Shown here in pieces: positions 16,410-24,830 of a stretch of DNA of 64,000 nt (within the stretch, counting starts at the first letter, position 1; each line of letters starts with the position of its first letter). Under the pieces are notes generated by a model, which saw only the letters and a list, made by a program, of their open reading frames with translations, made no database searches and was not told where the DNA came from. Made by a program: the position numbers and the translations under genes. The stretch comes from CALBPI01 sp963922335 (GTDB lineage Bacteria > Pseudomonadota > Gammaproteobacteria > Steroidobacterales > Woeseiaceae), in contig CAWUIB010000009.1 of NCBI GenBank assembly GCA_963922335.1, forward strand, positions 1 to 64,000. Direction: 5' to 3'.

Positions 16410-17873
16410 ATGAACATCGGAATCAGTGGTCTCGCTACCTACGTACCGCCTTACCGGGTGGAGCTTGAACAGTGGTGCCAATGGACCGGCCAGCAGTGGT
16501 CCAAGATGCGCGAGGTTGTCGGGCACAGCTTCCGCATGCGCGGGCACCAGCACAGCATGTACACCATGGCGGCGACCGCTGTCCTGCGATTGATCCGTCA
16601 ATACGAAATCGACCCGCAACGCGTACGTTTTCTGGGACTCGGCACCGAATCCAGCCTGGACAATTCCGCAGGTGCGATCATCATCAAAGGCATGGTCGAC
16701 TCAGCACTCGTCGCTGAGGGCAAAGCACCGCTGTCGCGCGCCTGCGAGGTCCCCGAATTCAAACACGCGTGCCTCGGTGGCGTGTATGCCATGAAAAGCG
16801 CGCTGCGCACGCTCGCGCTGGACGGACGCGGCAGTCAGGCGATCGTGGTTTGCGCAGATATTGCGGAGTACCAGCGCGGTAGCAGCGGTGAGCCGACGCA
16901 GGGCGCTGGCGCCGTGGCCATGCTGCTCGAAGAAGACCCCAAACTCGCCGTGGTTGACCTGCCGAGCAGTGGCAGCGCATCTGACTACCGCGTGATGGAC
17001 TTTCGTAAGCCGATGCTGCGCTTTTGCAATCAGGATCGAAGCGAAACCCATCAGGTGCAGGACTTCCCGGTCTTCAATGGCAAGTATTCGACCACCTGCT
17101 ATATCGACGAAACGATCCAGGCACTCGCCGACATGTATCGACGACGCGATCTGGTGGCCGCCGATCACCTCGAGGGCCTGAACCACATTTTCATGCACAG
17201 GCCCTATCGCCGTATGCCGGAAAACGGACTCGCCGTAGCGTACCTGTGGGCACTCGCGACGGGCGGTGATGCTCATCGGGCGCGTCTGGCTGACTTAGCT
17301 CTGGGCAGCGACATCGATGTGCAGGCGCTGGTTGCTGAACTCACCGCGGTTCACGATGTAGCGGCGCTCGCCAGTCGCGAGCGTCTCAATGAAGAGACCA
17401 TGCCACTGACCATGACACTAGCCCGCCTTTTGAGAAAGCATCCGGATTACGACTCCATGGTGCCGAGCAAGCTCTCGCTTGGCAGCGAGCGAATGCGTGA
17501 TCTCGGCAACCTCTACACTGCCGCATTGCCGGCATGGATGGCCGCCGGTTTTGAAGAAGCGTTAGAGCGCGACCTGGATCTTACCGGCCAGGAAATCCTG
17601 ACGTTCGGCTACGGCAGCGGTGACGCAGCGGAAGTGATTCCGATGTACATTGTTGATTCATGGCGTGAAGCCACCCGCCGCATGCGTTTCACCGATGCGC
17701 TCGAAGGTCCGATCGATCTGACGCAGGCGCAATACGAAGCATTACATGACGGTCGTCGGGTGAACGATCTACCCGCATCGCATGCCGATGAGTTCGTGAT
17801 CAAGGACGTCGGCAAAGAAACCGATCATCGCTTCCAGGACATCGGCATCGAGTACTACCGCTTCCAGGCGTAA
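16410..17873 (+). CDS. mvaS: Hydroxymethylglutaryl-CoA synthase
   Basis: Condenses acetyl-CoA with acetoacetyl-CoA to HMG-CoA, the committed entry to the mevalonate pathway. The 487-residue thiolase-fold protein carries the expected catalytic residues: E80 (GTESSLDNS), C121 (EFKHACLGGVYAMKSA) and H263 (HIFMHRPYRRMP). The motif PVFNGKYSTTCY is also typical. There is no convincing ribosome site before ATG 16410. It converges on the reductase/kinase/isomerase gene with an 8-base gap, so the pathway is split over both strands. Bacterial mvaS proteins are usually about 390 residues; this one has longer C-terminal sections. Confidence 0.93.
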   Translation: MNIGISGLATYVPPYRVELEQWCQWTGQQWSKMREVVGHSFRMRGHQHSMYTMAATAVLRLIRQYEIDPQRVRFLGLGTESSLDNSAGAIIIKGMVDSALVAEGKAPLSRACEVPEFKHACLGGVYAMKSALRTLALDGRGSQAIVVCADIAEYQRGSSGEPTQGAGAVAMLLEEDPKLAVVDLPSSGSASDYRVMDFRKPMLRFCNQDRSETHQVQDFPVFNGKYSTTCYIDETIQALADMYRRRDLVAADHLEGLNHIFMHRPYRRMPENGLAVAYLWALATGGDAHRARLADLALGSDIDVQALVAELTAVHDVAALASRERLNEETMPLTMTLARLLRKHPDYDSMVPSKLSLGSERMRDLGNLYTAALPAWMAAGFEEALERDLDLTGQEILTFGYGSGDAAEVIPMYIVDSWREATRRMRFTDALEGPIDLTQAQYEALHDGRRVNDLPASHADEFVIKDVGKETDHRFQDIGIEYYRFQA

Positions 17874-17881
17874 CTCGGCCG

Positions 17882-20695
17882 TCAGGCCTGAACCGGAGAT
17901 GTCAGCGCCGCAATATCGTCGGCGTGGTCTCGGCGCAGTCGCTCCCATTCCATCTTGAACCACGGCGTCAGCGTGTCGGGCGCATTCTTGAGCATCGCGT
18001 CCACCGCCTCGGGCGAGACAAAACGCCAGTCCGCGATCTCTGTTTTATTGGGCCGAACCTCACTGGTCAGTCGTCCGACATAGACCGAGCATAATTCGTG
18101 CTCGCTGCCCTCGGGACCAAAGTTCGCTTGATACTCGAACTTGTAGAGATACTTCAACTCAGCGGTGCAGCCTAGCTCTTGCTCCAAGCGTCGATGGACC
18201 GCGTACTCCATAGTCTCACCCCGTCGCGGATGAGAGCAGCAACTGTTGGACCAAAACCCACCCCATAGTCGCTTGTCATGCGACCGTTGCTGCAGCAGTA
18301 ATTCGCCCTCATCGTTGAACACGAACAGTGAGAATGCGCGATGCAGGGTGCCCTCGCCGTTGTGTGCTTCGGCTTTACTGAGATAGCCGGTGGGTTCGTC
18401 ATTGCTGTCGACGAGGATCAGCTCCTCCCCCTCGAATGAGACGATCGCATCCGCAGCGTCGGTGGGCGGAATGTCGATCACTCGCGCCTCAAATCGCGCC
18501 TTGCGCAAAGCCTCGGCGACCGCATTTGCGGTTTCCGGTTCACAGACAGCGACCACCGAACCGCCGCCACCCGCGCCGGTCAGCTTGGCGCCGAGCGCGC
18601 CGGCATCTCTCGCGACACTCAGCATTTGCTCGAGCTTCGGGTGGCTGACGCCCAATGCGTTGAGCAAACCCTGGTTGACGTTCAGTGCATCACCCAAGGC
18701 CTGATGGTCACCGGCCGCCAGTGCATCCAGGCAACGATCGACCTGCAGATCGATTTGATCGAACAGCTGGTCATACACCCCCGGCTGCCGCTCACGCCGC
18801 TGCGCGACTCGCGCGACAAGTTCGGAGGTCACGCCCTTCACACCGCTAAATGCGATCACGAGCTGTAGAGGCTTGCCAATTTTCAGATCACGCCAGCGCT
18901 GTTCCGCAGCCGGTGCGAACACCAGTGGCTTGGCGAAAGTCGCCAACGTGTTGTCGACGCCTGATGGCGTACCGTGTGCCAGTTTTTCGCACTCGAACGC
19001 GACTCGATTGATCGTCTCGTCGTCGAGCGACAGTTCGGACAATCTTGCAAGCGCACGAATCAGTACCACGGCCAGGGCTGCGGAGCCACCGAGACCCGCC
19101 GCAAAAGGAATCCGTGACGCAACTTCGATATGCCCCTTTGCAGTGGGAAGCTCGAGCAGTCGGGTGATCGTCTCGACCAACATCCCGAGCGGGCTTCTGA
19201 GATCGGAATCGTCGGCTGCATCAAATCTCAACTGCCAGTCCGGAACATCGATCGTCAAAGGCTCGCTCGAAGCGAAAATCTCGGCGCGCAACGCTCGGGG
19301 CATAGGTAGGCCGAGGGCGCGACGCCCGTAAACCACGGCGTGCTCGCCCGCCAGAATGATTTTCGCCGAACTGCTGACCGAAGCGATCTTCGATCGCGGT
19401 ACCGCCGCGGGCGATTTCGCACGCAGTGCGTCGAGCAACTCGCGCGCTCTCCAGGTCTTGACCGCGCCTTCGCTCACCATGTCTGCAACAACTGCGTCCA
19501 CTTCCTGCTCTCGCGCACCAGCCTGGATGGCTACGCTGCGGGCATGCAGCGCCATATGACCACGCTGGATGCCATCGGTGGCGAGCGCCTTGATCGCCGA
19601 GAAATTCTGAGCAAGGCCTACCGCACAAGCGATTTCATCTAACTCTCGAGCACGCTCAATCCCGGCCAATCGCAGGCTGAGCTGTGCGACCGGGTTGACC
19701 CGCACTGAACCGCCGACGATACCGAGCTTGATCGGCAACTCGAGCGTCCCAACAAGGTCGCCCTCGTCGTTGGCTACCCAGCGAGTGAGTGAGCGATAAC
19801 GGCCATCACGCGCGGCAAAGGCATGTGCGCTCGCTTCTGCGGCGCGCCAGTCGTTACCAGTTGCAACAACAACGGCATCGATGCCGTTCATGATCCCTTT
19901 GTTATGCGTTGTGGCCCGATGTGAATCTAACTCGGCAAACTCATTCGCCGCGATGATGCCATCGCGAATGGAAGCAGCACGCACCGGATCGCCATCCAGC
20001 GCCTTCAGTGGCACGCGCATCGTCGAGCGCACCAACGCACGGTCAGCGAGGTTCGAAAGAATCCGCAGATGCGCACGGCCTTCGACAATCCTCGCGAGCA
20101 TCGGAGCAACCTGCTCGCAAATCGTATTGATCAGGTTAGCGCCCATCGCGTCACAGGTATCGATCAACAGATGGACGATCACCATGTGACCGCCCTCGGT
20201 GCGCGCGTGCACATGGCACTCCATGCCGCGCACACCGCCGCCACGAGCCGTCAGATTTGGATGGACATCATTCGCTGCCTCCAGGATGGCCTCACGCTCG
20301 GCTTCCAGGGCCGCGAGCGCCGCATCCGGATCGGCCACGTCGAGCAGCTGCACCTGACCGATCATCAGCGCCGGATCACTGTCGACACGGAAACCGCCCG
20401 CCGATCGAGCGATCTTCGCTGCTGATGACAACGCAGCGACAATTGAGGGCTCCTCGACAACCATCGGCACCAGGCGATCAACGCCGTTGATCCGGAAATT
20501 CAGGGCCACGGCAAAAGGTAATCCAGCCACGCCGATAACGTTCTCAATGAGATGCTCGGCAACATGACGGTCAAGTGTCACGTCCCCGCTGGAGAGTGCA
20601 GCAAAGTCGGCGGTGGTTATCGCTCCCGCCTCGTGCAATGCGGATAGTCGCTCGCTCACCGCGAGCCGATAGAATCCGCTGAATACTGAGGTCAA
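17882..20695 (-). CDS. Trifunctional HMG-CoA reductase / mevalonate kinase / IPP isomerase fusion
   Basis: One 937-residue frame holds three mevalonate-pathway enzymes. Residues 1-425 are a class II HMG-CoA reductase close to the Pseudomonas mevalonii type. Catalytic E82 lies in VVEEPSIVAA, K266 in HNKGIMNGIDAV, D282 in ATGNDWRA and H380 in QRGHMALHARS. Residues about 434-755 are a GHMP mevalonate kinase (SSAKIILAGEHAVVYG, PFAAGLGGSAALAV, KLTGAGGGGSVVA). Residues about 755-937 are a type 1 Nudix isopentenyl-diphosphate isomerase (FWSNSCCSHPRRGE, EHELCSVYVG). The start is TTG 20695, seven bases after GAGAGGAG and overlapping the phosphomevalonate kinase stop. All three active sites look intact, and no frameshift or stop separates them. 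Confidence 0.95.
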   Translation of the reverse strand: MTSVFSGFYRLAVSERLSALHEAGAITTADFAALSSGDVTLDRHVAEHLIENVIGVAGLPFAVALNFRINGVDRLVPMVVEEPSIVAALSSAAKIARSAGGFRVDSDPALMIGQVQLLDVADPDAALAALEAEREAILEAANDVHPNLTARGGGVRGMECHVHARTEGGHMVIVHLLIDTCDAMGANLINTICEQVAPMLARIVEGRAHLRILSNLADRALVRSTMRVPLKALDGDPVRAASIRDGIIAANEFAELDSHRATTHNKGIMNGIDAVVVATGNDWRAAEASAHAFAARDGRYRSLTRWVANDEGDLVGTLELPIKLGIVGGSVRVNPVAQLSLRLAGIERARELDEIACAVGLAQNFSAIKALATDGIQRGHMALHARSVAIQAGAREQEVDAVVADMVSEGAVKTWRARELLDALRAKSPAAVPRSKIASVSSSAKIILAGEHAVVYGRRALGLPMPRALRAEIFASSEPLTIDVPDWQLRFDAADDSDLRSPLGMLVETITRLLELPTAKGHIEVASRIPFAAGLGGSAALAVVLIRALARLSELSLDDETINRVAFECEKLAHGTPSGVDNTLATFAKPLVFAPAAEQRWRDLKIGKPLQLVIAFSGVKGVTSELVARVAQRRERQPGVYDQLFDQIDLQVDRCLDALAAGDHQALGDALNVNQGLLNALGVSHPKLEQMLSVARDAGALGAKLTGAGGGGSVVAVCEPETANAVAEALRKARFEARVIDIPPTDAADAIVSFEGEELILVDSNDEPTGYLSKAEAHNGEGTLHRAFSLFVFNDEGELLLQQRSHDKRLWGGFWSNSCCSHPRRGETMEYAVHRRLEQELGCTAELKYLYKFEYQANFGPEGSEHELCSVYVGRLTSEVRPNKTEIADWRFVSPEAVDAMLKNAPDTLTPWFKMEWERLRRDHADDIAALTSPVQA

Positions 20696-21684
20696 TGTAC
20701 CGCTCCTCTCGCCGCGTCCCCACGCGGTGCTACTGTGCCGACTGGCCATGCCGGCGCTGCAAAACCTGCATCCACCGCAAGCAGTCTAAATCTCTGCATT
20801 CGCTCGGCGTCGATCGCGACCGCAAATCCGAGATCACCACCGCCCGCACCGCAGGGTTTATAGGCCACGCCGCAGTCTTGCGCGAGTTTCACCAACTGAG
20901 CGTGTCCACCGCCCAAATAATCCAAACCGGCCGCGTCGGAAACCTCGCTCATCCGAGCCAGATAATCGCTAAACCCATGCATTATCGCTGGGTTATCGCT
21001 TGCCCGCCACCGGCGGAGCAGCTCGCGCGCACAACCACCGAGACCCTCGAGCCGTGCGCTCGCCTCCGGTGCCGATTGCTGCCACGAGCGAAATTTCGCG
21101 ATTCGGTCAACTGTGGAGACAGACGCTTTCGCGATGATCGGCTGAATCTTTAATGTCTCCGGGGGTGCTGGGAGCGAGGTGGCCGCCCCTTGTTCAAACT
21201 GCACTACACCGCCCACCGCAATAGCATGCACGTCAGCGCCGCTGCCGCTGCCGCCCTGAAACGCACGATGGGCGCGCGCCATCTTCCGAATAGCCTCTGC
21301 ATCGATCGTAGCGCCGAGCACAGCGCCCACCGCAACCGCGACTGCGGCGCTGGATCCAAGACCGAGCTTTCGACCTTCATCAAAGAACGCACTGGAATCG
21401 ACGCTGAGGCGGCAGGGTTCCAGAGGCGGGAACTCTCGCAGTAGTGCATCGATCAACATCGGAGGATTCGGTTTGGCCCAATGCAACTCATCGTCAAAAC
21501 TGAAGTGCCAGTCCCGATCGGTATCGAGTTGGGTTTCAACAATGCTGGGCGAGCGCCCTATGACTTCCATCCGCGCGGTCACCATCGGCCCCGCGCAAGC
21601 CAGCAAAGCGGGTGCGCCGTCGAGCACAGCGTATTCCCCGCACAACATCATCTTGCCAGGCGCCTGCATCATGCGCGCCGTCAT
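20692..21684 (-). CDS. mvaK2: Phosphomevalonate kinase
   Basis: Phosphorylates mevalonate 5-phosphate to the diphosphate. The 330-residue GHMP kinase begins with MMQAPGKMMLCGEYAVLDGA and has the ATP-binding loop KLGLGSSAAVAVAV and the C-terminal CGAGGGDLGFAVA motif. The assignment over other GHMP kinases rests on the N-terminal GEYAVLDG signature and on its place between the decarboxylase and the mevalonate kinase fusion. ATG 21684 overlaps the decarboxylase stop (ATGA). A longer upstream reading would run through the decarboxylase coding region and is rejected. Confidence 0.88.
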   Translation of the reverse strand: MTARMMQAPGKMMLCGEYAVLDGAPALLACAGPMVTARMEVIGRSPSIVETQLDTDRDWHFSFDDELHWAKPNPPMLIDALLREFPPLEPCRLSVDSSAFFDEGRKLGLGSSAAVAVAVGAVLGATIDAEAIRKMARAHRAFQGGSGSGADVHAIAVGGVVQFEQGAATSLPAPPETLKIQPIIAKASVSTVDRIAKFRSWQQSAPEASARLEGLGGCARELLRRWRASDNPAIMHGFSDYLARMSEVSDAAGLDYLGGGHAQLVKLAQDCGVAYKPCGAGGGDLGFAVAIDAERMQRFRLLAVDAGFAAPAWPVGTVAPRGDAARGAVH

Positions 21685-22664
21685 CGTTCGAGGTTCACAA
21701 CCGGGGCATTGCCGAGCCCTGAGCGGATGACCCGCTGCACACCAGCCACCCCTGCCAACGCACTCGCGAGCTCCGACGCTGCATCGGGCGTCGTCACGAC
21801 CTTTACCTGCGGCCCTGCGTCCATCGTGCAACATGCTGGCAAACCCCGTGCGCGCAAATCCGCGACCATGCGCACCACCCCGACACTCGCCGGAAGCCAA
21901 TACAGCAGTGCCGGTTGTGACGACATCATCACGGCGTGCATCTTGAAGAAGCTGTGTTCGGTCACGTGTGCGAGTGCAGCAAAATCACGTTGGGCGACAG
22001 CGTCTGTGGCGAGGTCAAGATCGCGAGCATGGCTATCGATCCAGGACGGGTAGTACGGTGATGTCGTGCGCGTACGCTCCATTCCTTCCGTCGAGCCAAC
22101 CGCCTTTGGACCCTCGTCGATGACCGCAACCATCACTTCCAGTGGCCAATCTGCAGGCTCCGCCAGGGGCCGCAAACGGATGTCGTCATCTTCGGTAGTG
22201 GGCGCATCGAGCCTCACGATGCCCCCGTATAACGAGCGCGCCGCTGAGCCTGAACCGCCGCCCGCCAACTGCGCCAGTCGATGCTGTGAGTGGCCCGACT
22301 GCAGCAGTCCATCGACCGCACAAACCACCGCGGCGAACCCGGACGCTGAGGATGCAAGTCCCGCGGCCGTGGGGAAGTCATTATGGGTATCTACAGAAAG
22401 CGCGGGGCGATCCGGGAAGGCTGAATCCAGAAAACGAAAGAGCCGCTCCGCCATCTCAGGACGGGACTCGCCATTCACGATCAACGTGTCCGCTGCCGCG
22501 CGGGCGACCGTGGTTTGAGTCTGAAGCGCACCCAGAGTAAGCGACAAAGAACCGGTCGCGGGAAGGTTCCGCCCGGTGTCGGATTTGCCCCAGTATTTGA
22601 CCAACGCGATGTTGGGATGCGCATGAGCACTCGCGCGTGAAATTTGCTCTGGTTGATCTGTCAA
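21681..22664 (-). CDS. mvaD: Diphosphomevalonate decarboxylase
   Basis: Converts mevalonate 5-diphosphate to isopentenyl diphosphate with ATP. The 327-residue GHMP-fold enzyme shows the family hallmark NIALVKYWGKSD and the phosphate loop DFPTAAGLASSASGFAAV. The catalytic-Asp motif CTMDAGPQVKVV lies near the C-terminus. The only workable start is TTG 22664, as an in-frame TGA lies just upstream; the ribosome site is poor. It is the first gene of the minus-strand mevalonate operon and divergent from ispA across a 54-base gap. Confidence 0.94.
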   Translation of the reverse strand: MTDQPEQISRASAHAHPNIALVKYWGKSDTGRNLPATGSLSLTLGALQTQTTVARAAADTLIVNGESRPEMAERLFRFLDSAFPDRPALSVDTHNDFPTAAGLASSASGFAAVVCAVDGLLQSGHSQHRLAQLAGGGSGSAARSLYGGIVRLDAPTTEDDDIRLRPLAEPADWPLEVMVAVIDEGPKAVGSTEGMERTRTTSPYYPSWIDSHARDLDLATDAVAQRDFAALAHVTEHSFFKMHAVMMSSQPALLYWLPASVGVVRMVADLRARGLPACCTMDAGPQVKVVTTPDAASELASALAGVAGVQRVIRSGLGNAPVVNLER

Positions 22665-22718
22665 ATCATTGTCCGCACGCGCACAATAGCGGGTCTGTCA
22701 CCGGGGTTGTCTCATATC

Positions 22719-23606
22719 GTGTCGTTTGAAAACGCTATTCCTGATTATATCGCTCGGGTCGATCTCGCGCTCGCTCAAGCACTGCCGGCGGCGGACACGC
22801 CGCCTGTTCGACTGCACGAGGCCATGCGCTATGCCACGCTGAACGGCGGCAAGCGTATCCGCCCGTTGCTGGTTTACGCCACGGGGGAAGTGCTCGGCAT
22901 CGAGGACCGACAAACGCTGGACGACGCTGCGGTCGCCGTAGAACTGATTCACGCGTTTTCGCTGGTACACGACGATCTGCCTGCGATGGATGACGACGAT
23001 CTTCGGCGTGGCCGTCCCACGGTGCACCGCCAGTTTGATGAGGCCACTGCGATTCTGGCGGCTGACGCACTGCAGCCGCTTGCGTTTGAAACCCTGGCGC
23101 GCAGCACAGGCCCTGTCGCACCCGCACGACTCACGATGGTGCGCCTTCTGGCGCAGGCCTGTGGGTCGCTCGGCATGACCGGCGGCCAGGCCATCGATAT
23201 CGAGTCGGAGGGCAAGCAAATTGACGGCGCTTTGCTGCAGCAAATGTTTGCACAAAAAACGGGGGCGCTAATCCGGGCAGCGGTGATGATGCCCGCAGCG
23301 ATCTCTACACAAACCTCCGATGCGCACCGTCAAATGCTGCAGCAATTTTCGGAGAACCTTGGGCTTGCATTCCAGATTCGCGACGACATTCTCGACATCG
23401 AAGGCGACACAGAGACGATCGGAAAACCAGCGGGTTCAGATCTCGTCCATGATAAAGCCACCTGGCCCGCGATTTTCGGGCTGGAAAAGGCCAAGGCGGA
23501 TTGCGAACGACTGTACGAGGAAGGGCTGGCCCTGCTCGAGCCGTTTGGTGCTGCGGCTGAACCACTTGCCGTGCTCGCGCGTCGCATTGTGCAGCGTATC
23601 GATTAA
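22719..23606 (+). CDS. ispA: Polyprenyl (farnesyl) diphosphate synthase
   Basis: Builds farnesyl (possibly geranylgeranyl) diphosphate from IPP and DMAPP. The 295-residue product has both Asp-rich motifs: the first as HDDLPAMDDDDLRRGRPTVH, with the two-residue insertion of bacterial IspA, and the second as RDDILDIEGD. NGGKRIRPLLVYATGEVLGI is the conserved N-terminal helix. GTG 22719 is chosen for family length and N-terminus (VSFENAIPDYIARV). It is divergent from mvaD, so the whole IPP-to-farnesyl route is encoded within about 7 kb. dinB follows three bases later. Confidence 0.93.
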   Translation: MSFENAIPDYIARVDLALAQALPAADTPPVRLHEAMRYATLNGGKRIRPLLVYATGEVLGIEDRQTLDDAAVAVELIHAFSLVHDDLPAMDDDDLRRGRPTVHRQFDEATAILAADALQPLAFETLARSTGPVAPARLTMVRLLAQACGSLGMTGGQAIDIESEGKQIDGALLQQMFAQKTGALIRAAVMMPAAISTQTSDAHRQMLQQFSENLGLAFQIRDDILDIEGDTETIGKPAGSDLVHDKATWPAIFGLEKAKADCERLYEEGLALLEPFGAAAEPLAVLARRIVQRID

Positions 23607-23609
23607 GAC

Positions 23610-24794
23610 ATGAGTGATCGCGCGATCCTGCATGTCGACATGGACGCGTTTTTTGCCAGCGTCGAGCAGCGAGATCATCCGGAACATGCCGGCCTGCCGC
23701 TGCTCGTCGGCGGCACAGGCGGTCGCGGTGTTGTTGCGGCGGCGAGCTACGAAGCGCGCCGTTTCGGCATCCATTCGGCGATGCCTATGCGCGAGGCCCT
23801 GAGGCGCTGTCCGGACGCGATTTGTGTGCGCCCGCGGATCGAGCGGTACAAACAAGTATCACGGCAGGTCTTCGACGTATTTCATGAGATTACCCCGCAG
23901 GTCGAACCGCTTTCCGTAGACGAAGCGTTCCTGGATGTCACGGCGAGTCAGCGCCTTCACGGTGACCCGGTGCATATTGCACAAACCATCAAGTCGCGCG
24001 TTCAGGAACGAACTGCACTGACCGCTTCTGTCGGTGTCGCTGCCAACAAACTTGTGGCCAAGATCGCCTCTGATCTCGACAAGCCCGACGGGCTGACGGT
24101 GATCAGCGCGGCCAATGCCCGAAGCCGTCTCGCATCACTGCCCGCGAGCGTCCTGCCGGGCATCGGCAAACGCAAGCAAGCGGAGCTGTCGGCAGCAGGT
24201 CTTACGACGCTCGGTGACCTGCAGAACGCCGCCGAGCCCTTGCTGCACCGATTATTCGGCAAGTACGCCCTCAGAATGCGCGAGCGCGCGTCCGGTCGCG
24301 ACACCCGTGAGGTCATCCCCAACCGGGACGAGAAGTCGGTGAGCAGCGAGCGCACGTTCGATACCGACCTCTCGAGCAGCGAATCGCTGAAACGCGCGTT
24401 GAGTGGCCTTGCCGACAAAACCGCAGCTCGCTTGCGCAACAAATCGCTCGCCGCCGGTGTCATACAAGTCAAGATCCGGCAAAGCGACTTTCAGACCTTT
24501 ACGCGCCAGACCCGGGTCAGACCGGCCACCAACGGCAGTCGCCAGATCTACGACGCTGCGCTGGAGCTATTGCGCGAATGGCGCGCTGCACATCCGGGGC
24601 AAGCGGTGCGACTGTTGGGCGTCGGTGGGCAAGCGTTGGAGACCGAGCAACAGCTCGACATGTTTGACGGCGATTCGTCAACCAATTCGGTAGAAGTGGA
24701 TGGCGCTATCGACGAGGTGCGTGAGCGCTTCAGCGAGCTGGGCAGTGCGGCGCTGCGCCCAGCCCGCACCCTGGAGCATGACGACAGCGATTAG
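23610..24794 (+). CDS. dinB: DNA polymerase IV
   Basis: Y-family translesion DNA polymerase. The 394-residue protein has the metal-binding N-terminus HVDMDAFFASVEQ, the catalytic SVDEAFLDV motif, helix-hairpin-helix LPASVLPGIGKRK, and a little-finger domain. A C-terminal clamp-binding peptide QLDMFD lies near residue 350, after which about 40 further residues follow. It begins three bases after ispA and is probably co-transcribed with it. No LexA box is visible immediately upstream, so SOS control, if any, must act elsewhere. Confidence 0.95.
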   Translation: MSDRAILHVDMDAFFASVEQRDHPEHAGLPLLVGGTGGRGVVAAASYEARRFGIHSAMPMREALRRCPDAICVRPRIERYKQVSRQVFDVFHEITPQVEPLSVDEAFLDVTASQRLHGDPVHIAQTIKSRVQERTALTASVGVAANKLVAKIASDLDKPDGLTVISAANARSRLASLPASVLPGIGKRKQAELSAAGLTTLGDLQNAAEPLLHRLFGKYALRMRERASGRDTREVIPNRDEKSVSSERTFDTDLSSSESLKRALSGLADKTAARLRNKSLAAGVIQVKIRQSDFQTFTRQTRVRPATNGSRQIYDAALELLREWRAAHPGQAVRLLGVGGQALETEQQLDMFDGDSSTNSVEVDGAIDEVRERFSELGSAALRPARTLEHDDSD

Positions 24795-24830
24795 ATCAGT
24801 GGCGGGCGCCGCGGTTACTATAGGACGGCT

